From Gryganskiella cystojenkinii (Eukaryota > Mortierellomycota > Mortierellomycetes > Mortierellales > Mortierellaceae): DNA of 55,612 nucleotides. The stretch lies in contig JAAAIG010000008.1 of NCBI GenBank assembly GCA_015852425.1, positions 22,559 through 78,170 on the forward strand, in the 5' to 3' direction. The translations under genes and the position numbers were made by a program. The first letter of the stretch is position 1; every line of letters starts with the position of its first letter. A model generated the notes under the pieces. That model did not search any database and was not told where the DNA came from. It saw nothing but the letters and a program-made list of their open reading frames with translations. Shown piece by piece: positions 23,405-34,908 of the stretch.

Positions 23405-25203
23405 TTAGTTATCAACCATTCTGAAAACCAAAGCACACCCATCGTCAGAGCCGGTGACGCAAGTCAAGCCATCGTTGGTCATGGCAAAACACAAGACAGA
23501 ATCCTGATGACCCAACCACAGCTTGACGTTCTGACCTGTCCGGCCATCCCAGACTTGAACGGAACGATCTGCAGAACAGGTCGTGATCAACGGTTGTGTC
23601 TTGTGCCATTGCAACTTGATGATGGGACCCTTGTGTTCACACGTTGTCCGGAGTTGCATAGTCTGAATGTCCCAGATGTTAAGTTTTCCGTCCAGAGAGC
23701 CTGTCGCGGCCAAGTTCAAGTGATCTGAGAAGCCGACGGTTTCGATCGCATCAGTATGGTTCTCGAACGATCCCAGGATCTATAAGTGAGAGGTTTCAAT
23801 ATAGATCGATATGTTAGCGTAACTATATATGTATATATGGATATATGGACAACAGGAGAGACGAATTGCTGCTGTATATTCAAAGAAGTGACATGGTAAG
23901 AAAGACAAGGAAGAGGAAGGGGAAAAAAAACTTACGTTTCCGTTGTGCAAGTTAATCAACTTGGCAGTTCCATCTGCAGATCCGGTCATGGCCAAAGAAC
24001 TATCCTTGTTGATGGCGAGGCATGTAACAACATCACTGTGGAAACGGGCATCCTCGGCCGTGATTCTGTGCAAAGCGGTCGCAGTCTTGGGATCCCAGAC
24101 GATCAACGACATATCCTCAGAGACAGTAACGATCTTTTTACCATCGGGTGTAAACATGCCACTGGTCACAGGCCCTGAGTGACCGTTAAATACGTTCATA
24201 AACGCACCGGAGGGAACAGCCCACATCCAGACGGAAGAATCGGTCGCGCCAGCCAAGATAATGTTCCCCTTGGGGTGCCAGTTGATCCACTTCATAGTCA
24301 CAATTTTCAAAAAGCGGAAATGTTAGAGATCCAAAAAAAAAAAAAAAAGAAATAGCGATCATACGAAATGGTCCAAAAAAACTGATTCTTTCCAGTCCAA
24401 CAAACTTACCACGACCTCATCAGGACCCTCGAGCTCGCAGATAAACTCGCCCGTCTCGGACTTCCAGACACGGACCTTGCCATCCATAGATCCACTGGCT
24501 ACATAGGTACCATCGACGGAGAAGGCGACCTGAGTAACGGAATCAGTGTGTCCTCCAAACTCATAAAGTTGTTCGCCATCGTACAAACGCCAGAGATAAC
24601 TCTTATCGTCACCGCCTCCACTGACGGCAATGTTCTGGTGGACAGGGTGCAAGGCGACATCGTACACGGGCTCTAAAGAGGTCAACAAACAGATATACAA
24701 ATATATATTCAATTGGATATGCCCTGAGTTAATTATTTTTGACTTTGATCACTCTGCTCGAGCGCTCCGGTGTTTTGATCTTGTGCTTACCCTTGTGAGT
24801 GAAGAATCCTTGAACGGAATCATCGTGCAACTCCATCATATCGTCGTCGTTCACAGGGTTGCCATCCTCATCGAATTGCTCGGCCTCCTCGCCGTTGTCG
24901 TCTTCCTCGTCCATCATATCGGCTAAAAGGGCGACCAAAAACAAAAAAAATAAATTGTCAGACTCGGTACGACAGGATCAGGGAGAGACGGTACGTTGCC
25001 ATGCCATTGACATACCGCCATTGTCCTCGAGGACCTGCTCCTCATCAACCTCATCGGGGTCGAGAAACTCGTCGTGATCGCTTGAAGGTTCTTGCTGTTG
25101 GATAGACGGTGAGAAAGTGAGGTGTCAGTTGGAATGATGACATCTTTCAAAGGTTCGCATTGCTGCATGAATGAAAAATTGATTAACGTACTGAGTTGGA
25201 CAT
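23405..25203 (-). CDS. WD40 ribosome-assembly chaperone, Sqt1/AAMP type
   Basis: Six exons (25203-25192, 25094-25016, 24922-24791, 24672-24410, 24289-23936, 23779-23405) close in phase to 404 residues. The first exon codes only four residues (MSNS). An acidic N-terminus (EEDDNGEEAEQF, ending in ELHDDSVQGFFTHKG) is followed by WD40 repeats spread over about residues 75-404; examples are VAVSGGGDDKSYLWRL-like, YVASGSMDGKVRVW, GATDSSVWMW, VSEDMSLIVWD, TGSADGTAKLIN, TGSLDGKLNIWD, CSADRSVQVWDG. The acidic head plus the DDSVQ-x3-H motif and propeller are characteristic of yeast Sqt1 and animal AAMP. Sqt1 binds nascent ribosomal protein uL16 (Rpl10) before its loading on the 60S subunit. The gene is divergent from the secreted-protein gene and convergent with the chitin synthase. 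Confidence 0.9.
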
Positions 25204-25796
25204 GATGTGTAGTTGGTGGCGGTGGTATGAATGAATAAAGGGAGCAATAAAAACAGAGGCTCTGGTCGCTTTTATGGGAGCTGATTAAAAAGCAAAGATA
25301 AAAAGAATGGTGAAGAAGCAGCTGCGGCAATAATGAATGACTAATGAAGGGTAGACCGCGTCCTACAAAACAAGCTTTTTTTTTTTTTCTGTTTGTGTGT
25401 GTGACCGGTTATTGATTTCAAGCAAAGATTGGTGGCAAAGATTGCGCGCGCGTTTTTGCACTTTCTTTTATTGTTTCCATCCTCACAAACCACACGCTTT
25501 CTCCTCAAATCGACTCACCTGAACAAAAACTCGGCAGGGGGTTCTTCGCATTGATTTTTTTTTTACCCTCTCTCCTTCACTATCTTTCAAACTAAAATCT
25601 CGGTTGGACCGAGGATGTGGAACGAGAGAAGTGAAAAGAGGGAGAAGAGAAATATCAAATGGCAACCCTGGACCCATTGACCATTGAAAAGACTCATATG
25701 AATTCTCGAACCCTACATCGAGACTTGTAGATTTCTTTCCTCCTTCAATATCATCTCTGCAGCCTAAACTCCCACAAAAAAAAAGGAAATAAAAAA
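25204..25796. promoter_or_regulatory. Shared intergenic region of two divergent genes
   Basis: The WD40 chaperone (-) and the small secreted protein (+) start on either side of this 593-bp stretch. It holds a T-run near 25376-25389 and a GT tract followed by alternating GC (gcgcgcgcg, about 25444-25452). No defined element can be proved. Confidence 0.4.
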
Positions 25797-26445
25797 ATGA
25801 GGTTCAAGAATTTGTCCCGTAAAAGGCCAGGGTCATCATCATCACCGTTGATCTTGATTCTGACAGTCGCTTTGGCCCACGTGGCCTTGATTCAAGTCGC
25901 CCAAGCAGCCAGCGCTCACAGTACAGAAAACAAGTCGATCGAGGAGATCACATCTCCGCTGCAGGATCATCAACACGAACAAGAATCTGTAGTCCTTGGC
26001 GATTTCGCCTCCAATAGGAGCCAAGAACAAACATGGCAGGCTCAAATCATTAATCGAGAGAATTCAAAAAAAAGACGACGATGGCGATGACGATGACGCT
26101 GATGACTACGACAGTGATAATGATGACGACGGCGAGGAGGAAGAAGTTGATAAAGAAGGATGGCAGTCGGACGGTCCTTTGAACGAGGAACGTCAATCAC
26201 TAACCAAAGACCAGGAATTCATAGACAGGGATTTCGTTGCTTCTGAACTCAAGTACGAGGACAAACACGGAGGAAATGACGAGTATCGAGACTGGCTCCT
26301 CTCTATCGATCCTGTTCGCCAAAACAACAAACCTCGAAAGATGTCTAAGAAATTCCGCGGCCGATTGACCGCCGCATTAGTCGCGACTACTAAACGCAAA
26401 CACCGACACCAGAGGAGGAAGGATCGCAAGATCCGACGACTTTGA
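25797..26445 (+). CDS. Small secreted protein with acidic and basic regions, frame interrupted
   Basis: The ATG at 25797 opens a signal peptide: a basic start, a hydrophobic core (PLILILTVALAHVALIQVA) and a likely AQA/AS cleavage after residue 37. That frame stops near 26090. The frame ending at 26445 continues without a break from upstream of that point, giving an Asp/Glu-rich block, the segment DWLLSIDPVRQ and a very basic C-terminus. Two readings link them. Either one base too many sits in the run of eight A at 26066-26073 (yielding about 215 residues), or a 70-bp intron at 25989-26058 is spliced with a weak GTAGTC donor and a GAG acceptor (192 residues). The first is simpler; the second needs an acceptor unlike the others here. 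No family is recognised. It is convergent with 6-phosphogluconate dehydrogenase. Confidence 0.6.
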
Positions 26446-26472
26446 AAACGGCCTCCGAGAAGGATCCGCTGG

Positions 26473-26518
26473 AATAAAATCTCTCATCGACAATAAAATA
26501 AGACTGAATAATTTTATT
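26473..26518. terminator. Back-to-back polyadenylation signals of convergent genes
   Basis: AATAAA at 26473-26478 and 26492-26497 suits the plus-strand secreted-protein gene. TTTATT at 26513-26518 is an AATAAA on the minus strand for 6-phosphogluconate dehydrogenase. Only about 158 bp separates the two stop codons, so the transcripts probably overlap. Confidence 0.55.
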
Positions 26519-26603
26519 TCAAAAAAAAAAGAGTTTGAAAATGCTGAAAAGAAAAGGGTGCATAAAAGGCTGTACAAAATGTGTTTCCTACTTGTTCTTC
26601 GCT

Positions 26604-29197
26604 TTAAGCGAGGTAGGTGGTCGAGGCAACGTTGCCTCCACGACCAGTCCAGTTGGTGTGGACCCAGTCCTCGTTGTCCAAACGCTGGTAGGTATGGGCA
26701 CCGAAATAATCTCTCTGGGCCTGGAGCAAGTTGGCGGGCAAGACNNNNNNNNNNGGGAGAGGGGATTCCCTGGAGAACAGCCTGGGAGACAACGTGTCTC
26801 CAGCCATGGGTGGCCTCAGTGACGGCCTTGGTGAAGAAGGGATCGAACAACAAGTTCTCGAGCTCGGGGTTCTTGGTGTAGGCAGTCTTGATATCACCCA
26901 AGAAGACGGAGCGGATAATGCAACCACCACGCCACATCAAGGCAATACCGGCGTTGTTCAAGTGCCAGCCGTTCTCCTTGGCGGCTTCACGCATTAACAT
27001 GAAACCCTGGGCATAAGAGATAATCTTGGAGGCATAAAGGGCCTTGGAGACATCGTGGATGAATTGCTTCTTGTCACCGGTGAACTTGGCGTGGGGTCCA
27101 GCAAGGATCTTGGAGGCACGGATACGCTCGTTCTTGATGGCAGAGAGGCAACGAGCAAAGACGGCCTCACCGATCAAAGTGACGGGCATACCGTTGTCGA
27201 GGGCAGAGACGACAGTCCACTTGCCAGTTCCCTTCTATACTCATTGGCGTTATACAAAGAGAGAAGAGGATGACCAGAAAAAAAAAGAATGAAAGGATGA
27301 AGATGGTGAGTAAGCAAAATCTAAGGACTTGTAAAGCACTATCTTTCATTTTGTTGGGATCTGATCGAAATATCCAAAAAATCGAATCGAGGCGAATCGA
27401 TTAAAATCGCGTCGGTATCGGTTCCACGAAGAAACAGCGGAAATACAAAGAGCGACTGATAATGAACTTTGAGTAGAATTTGATTTGTGATGCGATGTGG
27501 TGCGATGCTTTGTGATGACGCGACCCCCCGCTCGTAATTTTTTTATCTCACTTTGTCAGATTTCAACGCCACCACACCATCAATTTTTTTTTTTTGGAGC
27601 AAATTTGGGAAGAGGTGTGTGGGGAATAAAAGAGCTTTTTTGATCTGTGTTTGTCGGGCTTGATCCGGTCCTCCCTCTTGAAACTGCCCCCACTCATTTT
27701 CATAGTCCAGTTCCCGCATGGAAATCAATCCCCTTCCCAGGAATAGTAACCAAACATATATATATATATATATAAGAGTATCAATCTTTACCTGTCCAGC
27801 GGTATCCTTGATGTGCTCGACCAAGGGAGAGCCATCCGTGTCCTTGAACTTGAGGATATCACGGGTAATCTCGATCAAATAAGAGTCGAGCTCGCCCTTG
27901 TTCCACTCGGTAAAGATGTCACCGATCTCATCAGCAGACAAGCCAAGGGTATCCTTCAAGATCTGGTAGGCCTCGCAGATCATCTGCATATCACCATACT
28001 CGATTCCGTTGTGGACCATCTTGACGTAGTGACCGGCGCCAGTCTCACCGACCCAGTCGCAGCAAGGCTCACCATCGACCTTGGCAGCGATCGCCTGGAA
28101 GATGGGCTTGACATGAGGCCTAAAATGTTGTCGTGCGGGTGTTTCAGTAGTGGTAAAGGCGATAAAAGAAGAGATTAACATCAGAGATTCTAAGAAAGAT
28201 TCATATGGTCCATTGCGCAGCTGATCGGAATCAATTGTTCAACTCCGTCAACAAGAATCAACAGAGGTGGAGAAAGTGCAACGTTACCAGGCCGCTGTGG
28301 AACCACCGGGCATCATCGAGGGACCGTAACGGGCACCCTCCTCACCACCAGAGACACCGCAGCCGACAAAGAGGAAACCCTTGGCCTCCAACTCCTTGGT
28401 ACGACGGATCGTGTCGGGGAAGTGAGAGTTACCACCATCAATGATGATATCGCCCTTCTCGAGGAAAGGCAAGACCTGGGCAATGAAGTCATCGACAGCC
28501 TGGCCGGCCTTGACCAACATCATGACCTTACGGGGACGCTTCAACTTTTTGCAAAACTCCTCGATCGAGTGAGCGCCGACAATCTTGGTACCCTTGGCCT
28601 CGTTGGCCAAGAAGTGATCGACCTTGGAAACAGTTCTGTTGTATGCGCAGACGGTGAAACCGTGGTCATCCATGTTAAGGATCAGGTTCTGACCCTACAT
28701 TTTGTGTGGCGTGAGAAGAGAGTCATGCAAAGAGAGAGAACGCACAGGGCCACAGGGGAGGAAAGAAAAGGAAAGAAAACAAAACAGAAAAATAGCGTGA
28801 GAACTTGAGCGCGCGATACCTTTTCCTTTTTCTTTACTCCGTGTCGTGTCTGATCTTTCATTTTTTCATTTTTCTTGTTGCTTGCGCACTGCAAAGACGC
28901 GGCGTTGTCTTGAAGAGACACGGTTATCATTTACTTACCATGACGGCCAAACCGATAAGACCAATATCAGCACTATTTCATTGAAAGAAAAGTCCAGAAA
29001 AGAGTAAGTTTCCAATCGACTTTCAATCCTCTTCCCACCGCCCGACAAAGGAAAAACGCGGGGTAAAAAAAAACGTGTTGATCTCAAAATGAAGGCATTC
29101 CATGAAATGAAAAAAGACGACAAAAAGAATGAGAAGAGAATCAGTCGACCAGGAGAAAAGACGAGATAACAAAAAGAACGTACACTGCGACGGACAT
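26604..29197 (-). CDS. GND1: 6-phosphogluconate dehydrogenase, decarboxylating
   Basis: Five exons (29197-29184, 28972-28939, 28694-28288, 28119-27792, 27234-26604) join in phase. The enzyme oxidises 6-phosphogluconate to ribulose 5-phosphate with NADP in the cytosolic pentose phosphate pathway. Visible features: Rossmann start [50 protein letters not shown], the catalytic-region [16 protein letters not shown], and the C-terminal [17 protein letters not shown]. The first two exons encode just 16 residues, splitting the nucleotide-binding loop. A 10-N gap at 26745-26754 falls between IPSP and VLPANLLQ. Both flanks are whole codons, so ten bases cannot be the real length; the family has about 16 residues here. 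Intron 4 is 557 bp, unusually long for this window, and contains a TA microsatellite. Confidence 0.96.
26745..26754. other. Assembly gap (10 N) inside 6-phosphogluconate dehydrogenase
   Basis: Ten undetermined bases within the last exon. The reading frame is intact on each side but offset if the gap is taken literally, so the placeholder length is wrong. Confidence 0.98.
27756..27774. repeat. TA microsatellite in an intron
   Basis: About nine AT units near the 5' end of intron 4 of the minus-strand 6-phosphogluconate dehydrogenase gene, shortly after its donor. Confidence 0.9.
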
Positions 29198-29716
29198 TGT
29201 GAGCAAGAGTAATGTGAGTGTGAGGGAGAAGGAGGAGGGAAGTTTGAGGAATGTAATCAAAAAGAAGAGAGAAGAAAAAGAGGAAGAAAAAAATGAGTCT
29301 CTGCCTCCCTTATCTTTTCGATCGCCGTCACCGTCAAACCCCAGAAAAAAAATTATCTTAAGGGGCAGACCTTGAAGATCCAACAGAACAGAGCTTTTTT
29401 GCCGTCTGTCTCTCTTTTCCTCTCGCAACTTAGCCCACCCGCGCAGACACATGAACCACCCTCGCGTCGCACCGAGCCGCGCCCCTTCCCTTGTCCTTCT
29501 CTTCCTCCAAAAACCTTGTACTGCACAATGTTTTTTTTTGTTATCGTCGAAATTGAATCGCTGTTTTTTAAGTCATGTTTTTTTATTATTGAAATATAAC
29601 AACTCGTCCTCATCATTCTCCGTCTTGGACTCGGTCAGAATCAAAGCTGCTCCCGCCAAGGACTCGGAATCCGTCGTGATCGCAGCTTCGCTGTTGCTGA
29701 TGCGGTCTTCCTCTCT
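29198..29716. other. Intergenic region upstream of 6-phosphogluconate dehydrogenase
   Basis: About 520 bp between the 6-phosphogluconate dehydrogenase start and the stop of the C2H2 gene, both on the minus strand. On the minus strand it is T/C-rich near the start codon, as for other leaders here. No gene is seen. Confidence 0.5.
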
Positions 29717-32700
29717 TTAACCTTTTCCTCCTTCCACTTCGCTTTCGTATATGCCCTTCTTTTTGGACTCTTTTTCAATCGTCCCTTTGTGCAGACCTGC
29801 GTCCGTACTCTGGTCTGGTTCTTTGTTTGTGTCTGCGACCTCGACGTTCGCTTCGTCCTTTTGCGGCCCTTTCTGCCAGTCCATCGACGATGATAACGCG
29901 ACTGATGATAGCGATGGGGTTCTCTCCGCTGTCACCATGGAAGCTCCCAGCGGTGGTGACGTCACTAAAACTGCCATTGAGTCTTGAGACTTGGACACCA
30001 TAGCCCCAAACGGGATTGTCGACAAGATTGAAGGGGCCACTACTGGTCCCATGTTCGCTGGAGAAATCGCGGGACTGGGTAAGACATAAGTCATGTCAAT
30101 TGCCGCCATCTCCTCCCATGAACTCGTGGCCCCGAGTGCTTGCTGTGGTTGCAATGTAGATGAGAGCTGAGGTAGCGGTGTGACAAGTCCTGGTTCCATC
30201 GACGATAGAGGAGAGATTGGAAGAAACTGTGAATGTTGTTGCTGTGGTTGTTGTTGTTGCTGCGGTGACCGCTCAAGCGCTGATTGTGGATGCATCGTCA
30301 ACATGGCTTCTATGCCCGGTATCTGTTTGAGCAAAATGGCCTGCTGAGGTGCAGGAGTGACCGCCAAAACGACAGATGTCTGAAGATTTGGTACGAGCCT
30401 GACCCCCGGAGGTATATGAAGCTGAACTTGTTGATACTCATGTTGCGATCGCTGTAGTTGAGCAATATGCCGTTGTTGATGTGGCTGTTGTTGATCTGGA
30501 GGAGAGAAAATAGATGGTGGTTGTGCTTGCTGAGATTTGATCGCAGACTGGTTTTGCGGTTGCTGTTGTTGTGTGTCCTGTTGTACTTGTTGTTGTTGTT
30601 GTTGTTGATGTAAATGCTGAAGTTGCTGGTACTGATCATCTGTCAAACTGGAGGAGTGTACGCCCAAGCCAATTCCAAGGCTTGCCCAAGTTAAATCAAA
30701 GAGATTGAGATTAGAAGCCGCTGCCGCCACCTTGGCCACGACAGCGTTAACAGAGTCTTCTCGCTTTGGATTATGCGTACGAATATGTCGTTTGAGATTG
30801 CTGACAACGTTGAACCGTTTATCACACAGGTGACAAGCGTGGGGTTTCTAGAACAGAATCAGATCAGGATACAAAACAGTGAAATGATAAATAACTCTGT
30901 TGACCTCAAAACACGTCACGACACCGTTATCCTTTGTTTTTCTTATTTCTCACCTCGCCTGAATGTGTCAATGAATGTGTCTGTAATTGACTTGGTCTTG
31001 AAAACCGTTTACCACAGACAGGGCATCGGTGCCGTTTCGTTTCCTGCGCCCTATCCTCTACTTTCGAAGATTTGCTTTTGGAATCAGTGTGTTTGCCACC
31101 GGACCCCTCGCTAGAAGAATGTTTCGTTTTATGCCTTATCCGATCCCTCTTGAGTTTGATTCTTTTCGACTTCCTGACGCTACCGTTTGCTCGCTCATCC
31201 TCGCCCTCGCTCTGGCTAGCAAGATCTTGGTCGTCGCTCTCAGATCCATCTTCCTCTTCATCCTCATCGTCCTCATCTTCTTCTCCATCACCGTCACTTG
31301 TGGCGGTTTCCTCCTCGCTATCGTCGTCTTCGTCGTCGTCCTCGCTTCCGAAGTCGTCCTCGTCATCTTTGTCAGTACTGCCATTGGATCCTTCATCTTC
31401 CTCGTGTGCATTCGATCGATGCGATACCTGTCGGAAACGTTGGTCATGCTCGGAGGAATTCGATCGCCGACGCTTGTTCTCTTTTCCTTTTTTCATGGAT
31501 CGTCGAAGCGCGCGTTCGCGTTTATAGTCCAACTTCCACTTCTCGAACAGTGCTTTCACGTTTTCTGCCGTGTAAAAGCCCTCTTGACCGAGAACAAAGT
31601 CGAGTCGGCCAGTGCCTGCGATGCTCTCTCCCCGAGTCTCACAAAGCCGTGCCTAAACGGATTAAGAGTTTAAAAAAAGAGATTATTAAGCAAATGATGA
31701 AAAAAAAATGTCAATTTTTTTTAGAAGACTACGAGATCGACTTACGCGAAGGCGTGTCGATGACGACAATACAGACTCTTTGACAGCGTCAGGACTCGTG
31801 GCCATTTTCTCAGCTGTCGCCATAGCAGAGTTTAAGGAGTCAATTGAGCCCCGGCTCCGCAGCTTGTCCCTCGCTGTATCTATAAAAAAGATATAAATCA
31901 AATCCGTACAACATTAATTATGATGTCGACAAACAAAAGACATGTATATTGGAGGCTTTACGGCAGTCAAGCCTCCTTTTTCGTAACGTACTCGAGTGTC
32001 GTCCATTCTTCTTTGTGGGGTTTTCTTCCATGACAGGCGATGTCGTCATACTCGATTGTTCTTCAGTGATATCGCTCGTGATTTTTTTTTTCTTTGCACT
32101 GCTCGACCGTTCGAGATTCGGAGGATCGTCTGGCAATCTTTTAGAATCTCTTCGTACAAGAATTCGCGAAGAAGAAGATGAAGATAGTAGTGGTGGTGTC
32201 ACCGTCTTTCTCTTTGCTGTATCTCCTTGATTTGTGATGACACCGGCTCGCCGCTTACGACTGGACCGTGTCCTCCTAAGACCATCGTCCTCAGACATTG
32301 TCGGTTCCTCAGGAGAGTCTTGCATTGGCCTGTCTAGATCTTCTTCCTGTGCATCCTTACTGCCGATAACCTGGACTGCTGATTCCGTCTTGGCTTTGTC
32401 CTGACTTTCTTGCGTAAAATTGTCGCTAGTAGTGATGCTAGAGTTGAAAACGATGTCCCGACTAAGTCTAGCGTTTCGAATAGCTATATCTGCGTCAGAA
32501 AATCGCCTCTTTGGTGTTTCATTCCTAGAACCCAGTGACGACGAGGGTCCTGATGCTATAGCAGTTGAGGTTTCTGTTGTGGTGGGTTCTGTGGACGAAA
32601 TTTGGTTCTTTTGCTTCTGGGATGAATTGTGCGTTGAGTTTGATTGCGACGGCGATTGTCCAGTCCCGGAGATCTCTCCAGGATGATCAACACTTTTGGA

Positions 32701-34908
32701 GTACGTGGTAGTTTTGTTGTTGTCCCACATTTCCGAGTGTTGATGCTCATGTGACGCTTGATGCCCCTGCTGTGACTCTTTCAGCATGTGTTGTGGAGAG
32801 TATTGCGGGCGCCAGTACGGGGCATCGCGGTCGACTGGTTGCTGCTGGTATTGGGGCGGTTGTCGCTGGTCCATATCTCGCTCATATCCATTTCCCTGAA
32901 AGGCTAAAGAGCCCTGACTTGTTTGTTGCCTTCTCAGTTCCAAACGTTGATCAAAGGGACCGCTTTGTCGCCGTCGTCCGTGATCAACGTCAGATGTTTG
33001 TTGTAACTGACCGTGGTGCTGTTGCTCATGCGGCCAATCTTGTTGTATCTGGTCTTGATGTTGTTGAAATTGTTGCTTTTGATGCTGCTGCCGTGTAATG
33101 TGACTTTCACTTGACTGCATCGGGTTCTGTACTCTGTTTTTAGAAATCCAAAGTCGACTCTGTCCATGCTCGCCTGAAGAGACAGGATATTTTCGCGTGG
33201 CCTCCATTTCTGCCCTATGTCGCTCTGTGTAGAGGTTATCCCCATCGACTGGTCCCGCTCCTTCAGGCGATTCTTTTGGGGGCGATTGCGTTGCCACCAA
33301 GTTGATATCAGAGCTTTGCTGGTAGTGTCTGAGGCTGCCTTCCGGCCCCTGACGTGACATGTAGGGGCGAGAAGAGTGATAGAATTGGTGGTGATGGTGG
33401 TGATGATGATTACTGTGGTCTGCTGATGAGGATCGCGTGTCGCTCCCTATGCCTAAAGACGCAATGAGAACGAGGTAAAGTAATATCTAATGAGCAGCCT
33501 TGGAAATCACTTGGCCAATTCTCACGGCAATAGTGCGAGCTCTTCGAGAAAAAGAAAGGAAAATAAAATACCTCGTCTCTCATCCATGGCCCATGACGGT
33601 TGACCTGTGTCAACATAGCCCGTCTGCGACACTTGAGAATCTCCGAACGATTGATTCCGATCTTCAGGCGGATGCTTGTAAGGAAGTTGGATATGACGTG
33701 GCTGACACTATTCGGCAAAATGAAGGAATTAGGCGGAGTCAAAGGGTGGGCATTTATCGTTTTTTCCCCGCTCAACTCAACATTGTCACGAAGGTCGTGT
33801 GTGTTCATGAAAATATATGAAATAAAACCATAGTACTTACACTTTGTCCCATAATGCTTAAATCCAAAGGAGGGTCGTCCAGTTGAACAGGATATGGAAA
33901 AGAGTCCCGCCGTCGGCCACCGGCATAATGATACTGCGTCCCATGGCCAGGTGGATGCACTTGTTGATAGACATAGTTCGGGTGCCGTGTCTGCAGAGGC
34001 TGATATTGATCCACAGACTGAGCTTGGCTTTGCTGATGTTGTTGTCGCGCGTTGTCAAACGTGCCTGACGGAGGCTCCCATCCTCGGTCATGAGGCGCTG
34101 GGTCCCAGGGACCTACAGGAATGATCAACATCAGCAAACAAAAATATAAAGTATGATGAACTTGGTGAGTCCAGGTGCAGCATCACATCACTTATACCCA
34201 GGAACCAGTATCACAGATGGTCAAATGATGCGACGCTGATTTCAATCAACAGTTACCTTGTTCGGGTCCATGATTGTTAGTGTTTTGATGTCGAAACGGC
34301 GGATGGCCTCGTTGATCCTGTTGCTGATATAGCCGTTGCTGTGATTGTCTCTTGGCGCCGCGTGAACCAACACCGCCACTGCCTGTAATAGGAGTGTGGG
34401 TCATCACAGCTGAAGAACGGTCCAACGACACGATGGTTGAGTTGCTGGTTGGATAAAAAGGTTTCGAGTGCACAGGCGTGTTGGAGGCTTGACTCTTGCT
34501 AGTGCCACCTTCTTGGGCGGGGTTAGCAATAGCGTCTCTTTCCCTTCTTGGGCTCGAAACAGAAGTGCTGGCACTGACCGACAATGAGTGCGTAAGAGGT
34601 CTAGATGAAGTAGAACTAGAGGTTTCGTAGTGAGTGTATCGATTGGCTGTGTCTTGCGGCAATGGGTTTGATAGAGGGTGGTGATTGTGTTGATTGTGAT
34701 GGTGTTGTTGCTGCTGCTGTGGTTGATGGTGGTGGTGGAGATGATGAGCCTGTTGGTTTTGCAGGTAATGGTCCTGCGAGGGTAGCTGTTGTTGCTGTTG
34801 AGAAAACACTGATAGGCGAAACTCTGGAGGATTTACAGACGATCTGGCAGGACGATCGACATGGCCTTGAAGGTTCGAAGGTTGTCGATCCGACGATCCT
34901 CTACTCAT
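29717..34908 (-). CDS. Very large two-finger C2H2 zinc finger regulator
   Basis: Seven exons (34908-34257, 34112-33841, 33707-33572, 33452-31992, 31879-31746, 31652-30954, 30847-29717) close in phase to about 1494 residues. Long Gln/His/Ser-rich disordered regions fill most of the protein. Lys/Arg clusters in exons 4-6 look like nuclear signals, and exon 6 has a long Asp/Glu/Ser tract. Two adjacent C2H2 fingers lie at about 1092-1142: HRCPVCGKRFSRPSQLQTH-x3-H, a HSGEKPH linker, then HACHLCDKRFNVVSNLKRH-x3-H, split by intron 6 exactly at the linker. The glutamine-rich tail resembles activation regions. This is probably a DNA-binding transcription factor; targets are unknown. The exon 4 donor could also lie 30 bases downstream, at 31961, in the same phase. 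The start is the first ATG of the longest coding-like frame. Confidence 0.8.
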
